Of a stretch of 64,000 nt of DNA, positions 33,908-45,331 are shown piece after piece. How positions within the stretch are numbered: the stretch's first letter is position 1; every line of letters begins with the position of its first letter. Made by a program: the position numbers and the translations under genes. The notes beneath the pieces are model-generated. The model worked only from the letters and a program-made list of their open reading frames with translations, had not been told where the DNA came from and searched no databases. The stretch comes from Mercurialis annua (Eukaryota > Streptophyta > Magnoliopsida > Malpighiales > Euphorbiaceae). The DNA is taken from assembly GCF_937616625.2 (NCBI RefSeq), contig NC_065577.1:5683001-5747000 (forward strand), in the 5' to 3' direction.

Positions 33908-36900
33908 TCAAGCTGGAAGATACACATTGTGAATTCCAAGCTTGTTGATGAATTCTGAGAACACAGAAGCTGTTAGTGGCTTTGTAAAAAAATCTGCCAA
34001 CTGCTGAGCTGAAGTTACAGGAAGTAGATGTATAAGCTTTTCTTGAATTTTCTGTCTAACAATGTGACAGTCAATCTCAATGTGCTTTGTTCTTTCATGG
34101 AACACAGGGTTGTGTGCTAAGTAACAAGCTGATTGATTGTCACAATATACCATAGCTGGAAAGGAAGCAGTTATGTGTAAGTCTTGAAGAAGATACTTCA
34201 GCCATTGAACTTCACAAGTAACATTGGCTAAAGCTCTATATTCAGCTTCAGAGCTTGACTTAGAAACAGTTGCTTGTTTCTTTGTCTTCCAAGATATTAA
34301 AGAATTCCCAATGAACACACAAAAACCTGATATTGACCTTCTTGAATCAGGGCAGGTAGCCCAATCTGAGTCTGAAAAAGCTCTTATATTGTTATTATTA
34401 ACAACTGAAAAGAATAGACCTTGTCCTGGAGAACCTTTTAAATATCTTAGAATTCTGGAAGTTGCTGCATAGTGTTTCTCAGTTGGTGAATCTAGGAACT
34501 GAGATAACTGTTGAACTGCAAATGTTATGTCTGGCCTTGTGCTGCAAAGATAAATTAATTTCCCAACCAATCTTCTATATGAAGTTATATCTTGATATGG
34601 AGGACTATCTTGTTTAGTCAACTGTGTATTGGCTGCCATAGGTGTAGATGCTGGCTTGGACTCCAGAAACCCAGTTTCTTTTAATAAATCCATCACATAC
34701 TTCCTTTGACATAAATTAATTCCTGTTTTTGACCTTGCCACTTCAAAACCTAAGAAAAACTTTAACTCTCCAAGATCTTTAATCTTGAATGCCTCATCAA
34801 GATACCTCTTTACTGACTTAATTTCATTTAAATCATTGCCTGCTAATATTATGTCATCAACATAAACTAAAAGAGCTGTGAAAGATTCATTATTTCTTTT
34901 AGTAAACAATGAAAAATCTGAAGTTGCCTGAATAAAATCTTGAGAAATCAAAGCATTGGTTAGTTTCACATTCCACTGTCTGCTAGCTTGCTTTAATCCA
35001 TATAGGGATTTTGTAAGCTTGCAGACCATGTTAGATGCACAATCAAGACCAGGTGGAGTCTGCATATAGACTTCCTCATGCAATTCACCATGTAAAAAAG
35101 CATTATTTACATCTAATTGATGCAAAAACCAATTATTTGATGCAGCTAATGACAACAGAACCCTTATAGTAGTTACTTTAGCTACTGGTGAAAAGGTTTC
35201 TAAGTAATCTATTCCATTTTGTTTTGTATAACCTTTAGCTACTAATCTAGCCTTATACCTCTCTATAGAACCATTACTGTGATACTTTATTTTAAAAACC
35301 CACTTACAACCTATTGGACTTTTGCCAGAAGGTAATTCTGTCAACAACCAAGTATTATTCTGCTCTAATGCATTAAGTTCTTTTTGCATAGCTTCTCTCC
35401 AACATGAATATTGTATGGCTTCATTATAATTTTTAGGTTCTGTATTGCTTTGAATTTCAACAGCAAAAGCTCTATGTGACATACTAAGATGATCATATGA
35501 GAAAACTTTATTCATTGTATGAGATGAAGTTAAAGTTTTATTATCATTAACAGAATTATGTTTTGAAATCTGACAAACATAATCCTTGAGAAAAGATGGT
35601 GGATGAACAGACCTAGATGACTTCCTTGTAGGAACCTGTGAGATAACCTCAGAACTAGGCATATTAATACTAGGAACTATATTAGATGCATCATTTATAT
35701 CTGTTATTTCAGTATGCATATAATTGAAAGTATCTAAATCAGTAGGTATAGAACTAACAATATTAGGTAAAACATAGTTTGTGACAGGATGTGATGATTC
35801 AAATTTTAAATCCTGATATGGAAACAGATGTTCATAAAACCTTACATTCCTAGATATAAACACATTTTTAGATTCAATATCAAACAACCTATACCCTTTA
35901 GTGTTAGCAGGATAACCAAGAAAAATGCATTGTGTAGCTCTAGGTGTAAACTTATGTCTGTTATGTGAAATAGTAGATGCATATGCCAAACATCCAAACA
36001 CTTTTAAATCATCAAACACAGGATTCTTTTCATAAAGAATCTCATATGGTGTTTTGTTATCAATAATTGGAGATGGAATACGATTGATCAAATAAACTGC
36101 ATGAGATACACAATCTGACCAAAAACTAAGAGGAACAGAAGACTGAAATTTTAATGCTCTAGCCACATTTAATATGTGTTGATGCTTCCTCTCTACTACT
36201 GAATTTTGTTCAGGAGTGTAAACACAAGTGGTTTGATGTATTATACCTTTTGAATCAAAGAAAGAAGGCATATGAAATTCCAACCCATTATCAGACCTTA
36301 TACATTTAACTTTGGTCTCAAATTGTGTTTCAACATACAAACAGAAATTTTGAACTATAGCCCTTGCATCTGACTTAGCCTTTAACAAAAATAACCAAGT
36401 AAATCTACTTTTGTCATCAACTATAGTTAAAAAATACCTATGTGCATAGATAGATTGAGTTCTAGCTGGACCCCAAATGTCAATATGTAAAAGATCAAAA
36501 ACTTTAGAAACAGTTGTTTTACTTAATGAAAAAGAGTTCTTCTTTTGTTTTGCTAAGTGACATATTTTACAATGATTATCATCAGGAACTTGAATAGAAG
36601 AATCAAAAGATTGCAAACATTTCAATCTATTATTGGCCAAATGTCCTAATCTATAATGCCATAAGGATTTCTTATCAACAGAATTAACCAAAACATTATT
36701 AACAAAACATGTAACAGGAAACTGAGTTCTATCAAGTTGATAAAGCCCTTGCACTTGTCTAGCTAATCCAATCATCCTCCATTTGATAAGATCCTGTATA
36801 ATGCATACATTTTTATGAAGTATTAAACAATAATTATAGTTATTTGTTAATTTTGTTGTTGAAATTAGATTAAAAGAAAACTTAGGAACAAATAAAACAT

Positions 36901-38512
36901 CTTGAAGTATTAAATCATCACTTAACTTAACTATTCCTACATGTGTTACTTCAATTTTTGAGTTATTAGGTAAAGTAACATATACATTGCATACTGTTTT
37001 ATAAGAAGTGAAAGCACTCAAAGAACACACTATGTGATCAGTAGCACCAGAATCCACAATCCAAATAGAACAATCAACAAATTTTTCAGAATAAGAACAT
37101 GCAACAAAATTCTTAAAATAAGATTGAGTTAAGAATTGTGTACCTGCATCTGCTGTATCAGCAACAAATTTAGTTGAGACTGTATTAACCTTTGGTGCAG
37201 CAGCATTTGCAAGATTACCATTATGTAATAAAGCCATCAGTTGTCCATACTGTTCTTGAGTAATAACAGAGTTTGCAGCAGTAGAACTTGAAGCAGGACA
37301 AGCAACATTATCTTGATATCCAGTTGAGTTGTTTTGACAATTATTGTCAAATTGATAAGAACCTTCAGATTGAGAATTACTTCCAGTAAACTGATTACTA
37401 ACAAACTGATTATCCATATAAGAACCATTAGAAGAATAACCTTGTTCTTGATTCTGCACATAATTTCCTTGATCATCAAAGACCATTAACTCTCCTACTT
37501 GATTCACATATGATTGAGGTCTAAACTTTGCCTTATACCCTGGTGGATAACCGTGTTTCTTATAACAAATATCTACTGAGTGTCCTGACATACCACAATG
37601 ACTACAGATAGGTTTACCATTATTAGGAGCAGAATAGAATCTTTTCTGTCCCCCCTGAGGACGAAAGTTACCAGAAGGATTAAAACCATTTGTTGATGGT
37701 CTAAAAACAGGATTCATTGGTCTAGGTACATAAGACATTCTACCTTGAAAAGAAGAATTATTAACAGCCTGTGTTGCAAAGACAGAAGGCTCCACAATAT
37801 TTTGTACATTTCCAATATTCAAACCAGCAGTTTGTCTTTCATGTTGCAAAGCAAGAGAAAAAGCTCTATTGATCTTAGGCAAAGGGTCCATCATTAAAAT
37901 TTGAGTTCTTGTAACAGAATATCCTTCATTCAAACCCTTCAAAAACCTAATGACATAATCCTCTTCTTGAAAAACTTTCACTTTCTTTAAACAATCACAA
38001 CTACACTGTGGATTACAAGTACAATTTGGCACCATCCTCAAATTAACATATTCATCCCACATGATTTTTAATTGTGTAAAGTAATCAGTTACAAAAAGAT
38101 TATGCTGCTTATATGCATAAATTTCTTCTTGCAAATCTGATATTCTTAAAGCATTTCCTTGAGAAAATCTATCTGATAAGTCTTTCCAAACATCTAAAGC
38201 ATTATCTAACCATAAAATAGACTGAGCTATAGAAGGAGATAAAGAATGTAGTAACCAAGAGAGTACCATTGTATTGCAGCGTTCCCATATAGGGTAAATC
38301 TGATCTTCTTTTGATGGAACTGCGATGCTACCATCTACAAACTTCAGTTTATTTTTCGATAATAAACTCATTCGCATTGAACGATACCAAGAGTGAAAGT
38401 TTTGTCCATTCAATGGAGGAGAAACAAGAACTAAAGATGGGTTTTCATTTGGGTGCAAATAAAAAGGACTGGATGGATTTTCAAAACTTAAAGATGGATT
38501 AGACATTTTCAA
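33908..38512 (-). CDS. Copia gag-pol polyprotein
   Basis: An uninterrupted 1,534-residue frame. In order: gag (about 30-250); zinc knuckle CSHCGMSGHSVDIC (about 304); aspartic protease WIVDSGATDH (about 482); pre-integrase LWHYRLGHL (about 615); integrase core with HIDIWGP (about 672), RSDNGLEF (about 740) and SVVERKH (about 772), giving the D,D,E triad; reverse transcriptase from about 1,055 (CKWVFKIKY) with catalytic YVDD near 1,215; RNase H with FSDSDWA (about 1,387) and SSSEAEYRAL (about 1,422). The domain order protease-integrase-RT-RNase H is that of Ty1/Copia. All catalytic motifs I checked are intact. Gag and pol share one frame, as usual in plant Copia. The truncated copy at 16.2-16.8 kb is a related element. 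Confidence 0.95.
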   Translation of the reverse strand: MKMSNPSLSFENPSSPFYLHPNENPSLVLVSPPLNGQNFHSWYRSMRMSLLSKNKLKFVDGSIAVPSKEDQIYPIWERCNTMVLSWLLHSLSPSIAQSILWLDNALDVWKDLSDRFSQGNALRISDLQEEIYAYKQHNLFVTDYFTQLKIMWDEYVNLRMVPNCTCNPQCSCDCLKKVKVFQEEDYVIRFLKGLNEGYSVTRTQILMMDPLPKINRAFSLALQHERQTAGLNIGNVQNIVEPSVFATQAVNNSSFQGRMSYVPRPMNPVFRPSTNGFNPSGNFRPQGGQKRFYSAPNNGKPICSHCGMSGHSVDICYKKHGYPPGYKAKFRPQSYVNQVGELMVFDDQGNYVQNQEQGYSSNGSYMDNQFVSNQFTGSNSQSEGSYQFDNNCQNNSTGYQDNVACPASSSTAANSVITQEQYGQLMALLHNGNLANAAAPKVNTVSTKFVADTADAGTQFLTQSYFKNFVACSYSEKFVDCSIWIVDSGATDHIVCSLSAFTSYKTVCNVYVTLPNNSKIEVTHVGIVKLSDDLILQDVLFVPKFSFNLISTTKLTNNYNYCLILHKNVCIIQDLIKWRMIGLARQVQGLYQLDRTQFPVTCFVNNVLVNSVDKKSLWHYRLGHLANNRLKCLQSFDSSIQVPDDNHCKICHLAKQKKNSFSLSKTTVSKVFDLLHIDIWGPARTQSIYAHRYFLTIVDDKSRFTWLFLLKAKSDARAIVQNFCLYVETQFETKVKCIRSDNGLEFHMPSFFDSKGIIHQTTCVYTPEQNSVVERKHQHILNVARALKFQSSVPLSFWSDCVSHAVYLINRIPSPIIDNKTPYEILYEKNPVFDDLKVFGCLAYASTISHNRHKFTPRATQCIFLGYPANTKGYRLFDIESKNVFISRNVRFYEHLFPYQDLKFESSHPVTNYVLPNIVSSIPTDLDTFNYMHTEITDINDASNIVPSINMPSSEVISQVPTRKSSRSVHPPSFLKDYVCQISKHNSVNDNKTLTSSHTMNKVFSYDHLSMSHRAFAVEIQSNTEPKNYNEAIQYSCWREAMQKELNALEQNNTWLLTELPSGKSPIGCKWVFKIKYHSNGSIERYKARLVAKGYTKQNGIDYLETFSPVAKVTTIRVLLSLAASNNWFLHQLDVNNAFLHGELHEEVYMQTPPGLDCASNMVCKLTKSLYGLKQASRQWNVKLTNALISQDFIQATSDFSLFTKRNNESFTALLVYVDDIILAGNDLNEIKSVKRYLDEAFKIKDLGELKFFLGFEVARSKTGINLCQRKYVMDLLKETGFLESKPASTPMAANTQLTKQDSPPYQDITSYRRLVGKLIYLCSTRPDITFAVQQLSQFLDSPTEKHYAATSRILRYLKGSPGQGLFFSVVNNNNIRAFSDSDWATCPDSRRSISGFCVFIGNSLISWKTKKQATVSKSSSEAEYRALANVTCEVQWLKYLLQDLHITASFPAMVYCDNQSACYLAHNPVFHERTKHIEIDCHIVRQKIQEKLIHLLPVTSAQQLADFFTKPLTASVFSEFINKLGIHNVYLPA

Positions 38513-38749
38513 GAAAAGAAATTGAAAGAACAGAAATTAGGGTTTCTTGATTTTAAGAACAGAAATTGAAACAAAATAAGATGAATTGATTATAAAGAAT
38601 CAAACAGAGTTGGTTTAATTACCAAATTTGTGAAGAATATAGAAGAAATTGATCAATCTTGATCTGAAGCAGAACTTTGGAATTTTCTTGATAAATCGAA
38701 GAAATAAAGATGAACACTTGAATTTGATTACTTGTTTGTGATGTTTATT

Positions 38750-38761
38750 GCTCTGATACCA
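38750..38761 (-). other. primer-binding site of the Copia element
   Basis: TGGTATCAGAGC on the minus strand, immediately after the 5' LTR; complementary to the 3' end of initiator-Met tRNA. An untranslated leader of about 237 bases follows before gag. Confidence 0.9.
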
Positions 38762-39023
38762 TAATAGATTTTGTGCAGAAAAGAAAAATTCTCATTAATT
38801 AAAATCAGAAAGTTATAACCTATATATATAGCCTATGTATAACGGCTATTTCATATTCTGTTACTGCTAACAATTCAGTAACAGAACTTATAACTAACTA
38901 ACTATAAAACTAACTGTCTAACAATATCTAATTAATTAACTTAATTATAACTTCTGAATCATACTAATCAACTTCTGATCATCAGTAGCTTCACTTCAAC
39001 ACTTTCAGTTATATAGTTTAATA
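38762..39023 (-). repeat. 5' LTR of the Copia element
   Basis: 262 bp; contains a TATATATATAG box near 38,820-38,832, the likely promoter of the genomic RNA. Its end abuts the primer-binding site directly. Confidence 0.9.
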
Positions 39024-39059
39024 CAGATTACGCCTGCTTAAATTGCAACAGACAATCGA

Positions 39060-39660
39060 AAGCTCGTCACTCGGACGAATTTCTTTGGAAATCATTATTG
39101 TACGCTTCAGTTCTTTATTATATTTTCCATGTCCGAAAAATAGGCGTCTATGGCGACTCAGCCAGATTTACTATTGGTAATTTGTTCCAATTTTCTATAA
39201 ATTGTTTGGACAAATTATCTAATTATTTTATTTGCTTGAAAAATTCCAACAACTATCATCTCATCTCGAGGAAGTTTCAAACAACTTGATGAGCAAGGAC
39301 ACAACCTTGACTCATTTACAACCTTTAAAGAACATTATAATATCTCAATCAACTATTAAAGACATATTTTTTTTTGAAAAAGCTACTCAAATTAATAGAA
39401 ACAAAATTATGCTAATGAGTTTTGCTTGTTCTGTTTGTTTAGAGGAGGAAACTGGAGCTCATATTATTCTTCATTGCAGCGATACATGGTAGTCTTATCT
39501 ATCCTAATTAGTTTGAGTAATCTTTCTTGGGTGATTCTATTCTGTGGAGAACTTCTTAGAGATTTCTTACGGATAGTGGTATAGAGTGATTTATGAAAGT
39601 TTATTCATTTCTTTTTTGTATTTGGAATATTTGAAAAGCAAGAAATAGATTGGTGAAAAT
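39060..39660 (+). pseudogene. LINE C-terminal remnant with zinc-binding motif (unit 1, second)
   Basis: The frame at 39,232-39,492 contains FACSVCLEEETGAHIILHC, the same C-x2-C-x7-H-x4-C spacing as at 26,983. It is followed after stops by a FLFCIWN.KARNR stretch typical just after zf-RVT in plant LINEs. Several stops and frame changes; not functional. Confidence 0.55.
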
Positions 39661-40074
39661 TGATAGTATCGTATATATATATAACTTAGTTTACAAGGCG
39701 GTAACTTCCTATAAATCCTACCATCCGGACTTTGTATATTGTGAAAATGACGTTTATCATAGTTTCAACTTTTATATAATTCTTCCTAGTTTTTTTATCT
39801 TTTGAGACACTCTTTTTTAAAATTTACTTTTTTTTATGAATGGTTTAAATTTACCGATAATTTATAAAAAAATTAAAAATTTATTTGTACTTTTTACTAA
39901 TACATAATTATAAACATATGCAATTTCTTTAATTATATAAAAACTGAAAATACTAAAACCCTTGAGTCTAAATTTTATGGTTGATTGAAATAATTTATAG
40001 ATTTTGACGACAAGTGGATGCGATACAAAGAAATACCTAAAAGGTCTTATAATAGTTTACAAGAAAAATTATTA

Positions 40075-40275
40075 TATAAATTTAGTTTATTGTGTTATTT
40101 GTGAACTGGACCAATTGTATTATAACACGTTATTAAAATATTGGCATTAGTGTAATTTTATTTGTTATTTTTATACTTTTAAGTAATATTATAATAATAT
40201 CATTATTTTAATGATATATTATAATATGATTGATTCAGTTCACGAATGATGCGATAGAACGAGCCTATTTAAAAA
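40075..40275. mobile_element. diverged foldback MITE (unit 1)
   Basis: The arms GAACTGGACCAATTGTATTATAACAC and a facing ATATTATAATATGATTGATTCAGTTC pair imperfectly. Sequence order matches the perfect-arm MITE at 25,441-25,636, so this is an older member of that family. Borders approximate. Confidence 0.5.
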
Positions 40276-40804
40276 AAATATATGGAACCCATATAAAGAG
40301 CATTATCAAACTTGGGGGCTAAGAGTTGTTTGTGTGTCGGTGGATACACAATTGGATTTGTTTTACAAATATTAGGAAAAGAATGATGCCACAAATGATA
40401 AACACATAGAAGAAGAGGTACAAATAAATTTATATTCTTTTTCCAGGATAGATTTATCACATATATTAGTTTTTAGTAAGTATTAGCAAAAATTGATTAC
40501 TATTAGGTTTAATTGCAAAACAATTATCAAATTTTATGTATTTTTTGTATGTAATATAATATTTTTTGATATATTTAACATTAACTTTCATTTTTTTGGC
40601 ATATTTGTCCACGAGGCCATTTTGGATGAAAAACGACGCCGTTTTGCATTTAAAACAGTGCACTTGTTTTCAAAAAATGCAACCGTGGACAAATATGTCA
40701 AATAATGAAAGATAATGTTAAATATGCCAAAATAATTATATTAAAGTTGGTGATTTATGGTGTATTATTATTTTACATTTTTTAGATAGACAAACTACTA
40801 CATG

Positions 40805-40866
40805 AAAAAATCGGAATTAAACTCCCGACTTCATGCACAGAAGGACTTGCCTATTAGGCCAAGCGT
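40805..40866 (-). other. tRNA-like / possible SINE head (unit 1)
   Basis: On the minus strand TGGCCTAATAGGC could be an A box, and GGAGTTTAATTCC about 25 bases further a degraded B box, as in tRNA-derived SINEs. It does not fold into a full tRNA by eye. Tentative. Confidence 0.25.
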
Positions 40867-42752
40867 TCAAATACATACCTTAACTATGACATTAATAAAT
40901 TTAAAGAGTAAAAGTGACCATTAATGTCTCTAAAATATTGTTAAGCTAAAACATTTTTATTTAACGAATATCAAAAAATCCATCAAATGAGCTGCTTTGT
41001 ATTATAAGATAATTATTAATGATATTTTTTACCTATTCCTTAAAAATTAAAATAAATAATTGTTTTGGTGTCCATAAAAAAAATGATAATGTTAGTTAAG
41101 GTTAAAGTATCATTTTATCCTTATAGTCTTATCATGTGAATATTAAATATAGCAATTTTACAATAATTTATATATAAAAATACAAGAATATTATACAAAT
41201 ATTATAATACATTAACTATAATTGATTAATTAATTAATTTTTTAATTCTTATAAAAGTGATTTATTTACAATTTTTATTGGAAGTATTTATCAGACGGCT
41301 TTTTCCTTTTTATTTATCAAATGTTTTTTTGATGCGAGGCATTTGATGATGGTGATGGTTGAAGAGAAAATGAATATGGAGATCAATATACAAAAGCAAC
41401 ATCGTTGTTAGAATACTATTGAGGAAAAAAAGTAATAAATTTAATTTAAATAATTAAATAATTATATTTAAATACTTTTCATTATTAAAAATATCACTTA
41501 ATTAAAATAATAAAATACTAAAATTTAGCTAAATGATTATTAATTAGTTGATTATAAAATTTAAACATATTTGCATTAAAATTAACAAAAAGTAAACGTT
41601 TCATCTATCTTAAAAATTTATTTACTAATATATTTTAAATTTTCAAAAACTACGCGTCCTGCTTATCACTTAAACCCTTTTTATTTTCAATTTACAAATT
41701 TATTAAAAATGAAAGAGTAGCGATTCTAGTGCAGCAAATGTTGTTCTGAAGTTGGTTGCCAGAGTTCAACCTAATTCGGCTTGCCGGCAATACTCAATAA
41801 CGTGATCAAATAGTCAATAGTCTAAAAAATCACGATAGATTCCCATGTCGCATAAACACAAAATTATACAAATTAAAAAAGGAAAATAAAAAGTATTCTT
41901 TTGTTACGAAAAATAAAATTTTTCATGAAGAAAGACAATAAAAAACAATAACTATGAAAAACTAAATGTATTTTTGTTTAAAATTCTCCATATGTTGTTG
42001 AACTGTCTAATATTGAGCTTTGTATTCAAAAAAATAAAAAAATTGATATTTTTTTATAAACCAGAAAAGATTAAATTAAAAACCAGTTACTCTTATCTAG
42101 GATGAAAATAATTAAAAAAATCATAAATATAAAATTGGTAAGTGTTTTAAACATTAAGGATGATTTTAAACTTTTTCCTCTGTACCATGTCATCATTGGA
42201 CGGAAGAAAACTAACGGTGGCAGCACTCGGTGTTTTGTGAACCATTTTAAATAATCTCAGGGTGATAATTGAGCCAATCTCAATTTCAAGGTCTTATCTA
42301 ATATTTTGTTATGATTTTAGAGGTTAAAGTGGGCCTTTTGCCATATTTTAAGTTTTTGACTATGATTAAAAAGAAAATAATAAAAAACTATATACCACTA
42401 GAATATAAAAGTATAGAACTTTTGTCTATGTGCAAGTGGGGTGTATAGAACTTTTGTCTATGTGCAAGTGGGGTGTGTGGCGGTCGATTCCGTTATCAAA
42501 CCAACCCAAACATTATTAACGGATCCGTTCTTCAAAATCCCGATCACCGTACCAAATCTGATCAAACCAAAAAAAAACGGTTAAACTTTAAAAATCAACG
42601 GGTTAAAACAAACCGATGATAAAACCGTTACTCTTACTCATGATATAAAATGCCGGCGTTAACTCCAAAACTATCATTTTGAATACGACGGCACTCAGAA
42701 GCGACATCGGTATCAGTGTAGTGGAATCGTTAAGAGCGCTTCTGCTGCGAAG

Positions 42753-42839
42753 ATGTCTTCCATGGCGGCGGAAATGTCGTCACCTGCGGACTGCGGCAGA
42801 TTGCTGGAGAGCTCAGCTTGGAGGAGAGCGCTGGATTGG
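42753..42839 (+). pseudogene. gene-start fragment cut by the duplication junction (unit 1)
   Basis: A GC-richer 29-codon frame starting MSSMAAEM and ending LLESSAWRRALDW exactly where unit 2 begins. It looks like the first exon of a gene I cannot name. It runs a few codons into MITE sequence and stops. Confidence 0.35.
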
Positions 42840-42942
42840 TGTTGTATTATGAATGGCTTAATTTACGGATAACATGCTAGACTCGGTCTACCTAACCAAA
42901 ATTAGTTACCTATAAATTTATCTTATCTTATTATTTTAAAAA

Positions 42943-43315
42943 GGCTTAATCACAAAAAAAAAAACCCAACCTTTTAGCACCTTTTCAATTGCACTCTGAC
43001 GTTGCAATTTTGTCAGCTGCACCCTAATTCGCACTTTTGGGTTTCAATTCCACCTTCAAAATCAAATTAGACTTTTTTTTACTTGGGAGAAATTCATAAA
43101 ACCCTTATAAAGTACTCGTTTGAACTCTTTTCCACATAAAAAGTTTAAAATGGATAATTTATTTTAACTTTTTTCAAATGGGGAAGAGATCAATTTCGTA
43201 CTTGAAAGTGGAATTGAAAACCAAAGGTGCGAATTAGGGTGCAACTAACAAAATTGCAACGTCCGGGTGCATTTGAAAAAGGGTTAAAAGGTGGTTTTTT
43301 TTTTATAATTAAGCC
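42943..43315. mobile_element. MULE-type MITE (unit 2 copy)
   Basis: Copy of 25,689-26,065 carried along by the tandem duplication; differs by homopolymer length and a few substitutions. Confidence 0.85.
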
Positions 43316-44089
43316 TTTTAAAAACAATATCACTGCAATCTTTGACAGCATTAAATGTCTCATGACTTGATCTTCTAAATATGGTTGCCACAAGTTGAGC
43401 TTCTTCCAGCTAAGATAATCTGCATAAAATTGCTTCTTTCTCTGATGCTAATGAAATTATGAATACTTCCATATATGTTTAATATTTGCATTTATTATTC
43501 ATCTATTTTTTGTTCTTATCATCAACATGGCAAGACCTAATCATAATATTTGATTACTCTTCTCTTCTAAATCCGAAAATGAGAATGCCATCGAAGAACA
43601 TCTCATTAATTAATTAAGTTTATAATTATTCATCTTCAAAACCAAATTTAGATGAAAAAAGAAATATATATAAAGTCGGGTTTTAAAAGTATCTCGAGCT
43701 CGAACACTAAGATTTTCACTTAGGTTTCTCGTACACTAAGTGACGGCTATAATTCACGTGGTGAACATGAAGATTTGCATGATAATAATTCACATGGTGG
43801 ACATTATGAAAATGAGGATTTGCATGATAATAATTCAAGCAAGAGCAGACCTAAGAAGAGTTCATGGTGGAGTTGGACAATTGACCATCTTATTATTTTA
43901 AATTTTTTTAAAAAAATATGAATATTCTGTTTAATAGAATAGTTTATCAGCTTTAAAATTTATACCATTATCCACCTTAATTAAAATTTATATTTTATTA
44001 TTTTTGATCATCTTATAAATTTACAGTATAATTTTATCCACCTTAATAAAATTTTCTAGGTGCGCCACTAAATTCAAGTGAACCTGGTA

Positions 44090-44545
44090 ATAAAAATTTG
44101 ATTGGTCAATATTGAAGCAATTAGGGTGGGAGATTTGGGTGATCAGAGTTATATGTTAATGGGTTTGAGTATTTTTCTGTTCAACCGTATTTGGAGTTCT
44201 CTGAAATTTTTTGGTGACTCGTTATCATCTATGACGAGTATTTTTTGTGCTCTCTATGTGAGATGGTTGAAAGGCAAGACCATATTATTTTATAGTGTCA
44301 TTTCACTAAAAGTATTTGGTATGATATTCTCTAGAGACTTGATGTTACTTGGACATTTTCTAACTATTTTGTGAATTTTATGTTACAATGGTAGGAAATT
44401 ATTTCTAAAGGTTTTTATTCGAAGTTGTGGGAGGTATTTTTTTTTTCTGCTAGTGTGGGATATTTGAAAATGCAAGTATAGAAGTTTTCAGAATAAAGTT
44501 CCAAGTAAAGGCGCGGTGATCTTCAATTGCTTTCGAAAGTTGTTT
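44090..44545 (+). pseudogene. LINE C-terminal remnant with zinc-binding motif (unit 2)
   Basis: Copy of the remnant at 26,840-27,300 with only a few substitutions (one changes the His/Cys region: Cys codon TGC reads TGT, kept as Cys). Equally disrupted. Confidence 0.6.
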
Positions 44546-45169
44546 TTTTTTTTTAATTTGTAATAGAGATTTTTTTTATTCGGGTTTAGATTTTTTTAAA
44601 AATCCTTGTTGTATCCTGTTTTCAGGACTATAATTTTATTCCTTTAACTGTTTTTCTAAATCGTAGCCTCTGGTATGTCACCTTAAGTGTTCATTTATTT
44701 TTGAAAAAGTCATTTTGTCACTCTTTGTTACTTTTTATATTACATATTATTTATCCAAAATATATATATAACATTCTTACATACACTCCTAGTTCATACT
44801 GCATACGATTATTTATGAACTCAACCAATTAAGTGTTAAGATAATCTTACAAATTTTTCTTTTGTTTTAATTTTTTAAATTTTCATCCAGTTTTTAAAAA
44901 ATAAAATTGTTATTTTTACAAAATTTATCTTCATATTCTATTAGATCCATATTAGTTACTTTGATTAATTCACTTCTTAAGATAATAACAATAAATCACG
45001 TATTTATTATCAAAAAAATAAAAAAATAAATCACGTATTTAAAATAAAATAATATAAAAAAATTAATTTGAAAGATCGTAAATTTATTAAAAGTGTGCAA
45101 ATATTTGAAAAAATTGAATAATTATAATGTAACGGATGGAGTATGTACTGATACAAATGGCACAAAAAA

Positions 45170-45331
45170 GGCTAAACCCATCTATAGGCCCTTATACTAT
45201 ATCATTTTTATTCAAAAAGTCCTTGTACTATTTTTTTGTTCTTCAGGTCCCTGTACTTGGCAAAATTCCGATTTTTAGGTCTTTTTGAGGGACTGGAGGA
45301 ACAAAAAAAATGTAAGTAAAGGAGTTAAATC
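45170..45331. mobile_element. 162-bp insertion, unit 2 only
   Basis: Flanked by the 9-bp duplication CACAAAAAA (45,161-45,169; 45,332-45,340); unit 1 has the single-copy site at 27,911-27,919. Starts GGCTAAACCCATCTATAGG. The 9-bp length suggests a MULE-type MITE, but clear inverted ends were not seen. Confidence 0.7.

Larger units (their letters stand above)
33639..39023 (-). mobile_element. full-length young Ty1/Copia retrotransposon
   Basis: 5,385 bp, transcribed on the minus strand, unit 1 only. Two 262-bp LTRs (33,639-33,900 and 38,762-39,023) differ by two substitutions. Target duplication CAGAT (33,634-33,638; 39,024-39,028); unit 2 keeps the single-copy empty site. Primer-binding site, one continuous gag-pol frame and polypurine tract are all present, so the element may be autonomous. 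The LTR ends are TA...TA, not TG...CA. The near-identical LTRs and the empty site show recent insertion, after the tandem duplication. Confidence 0.95.
25586..42839. repeat. tandem duplication, unit 1 (17,254 bp)
   Basis: Colinear with 42,840-54,058. It holds, in order: a MULE MITE, a LINE zinc-finger remnant, hAT and Stowaway MITEs, a LINE ORF1-like remnant split by a MITE and by a young LINE insertion, a full Copia element, a second LINE remnant, a foldback MITE, a tRNA-like piece and a gene-start fragment. Unit-1-only sequences: 30,449-31,283 (LINE plus duplication), 33,639-39,028 (Copia plus duplication) and 32,597-32,917 (321 bp, probably deleted in unit 2). These, minus two unit-2 insertions, account for all but about 30 bp of the length difference. 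Confidence 0.9.

Noticed and set aside
34224..34472. Forward 82-codon frame inside the Copia element
   Set aside because: Opposite-strand shadow of the gag-pol frame (RNase H part).
40805..40866. Functional tRNA gene
   Set aside because: B box is degraded and no complete cloverleaf could be drawn by eye.
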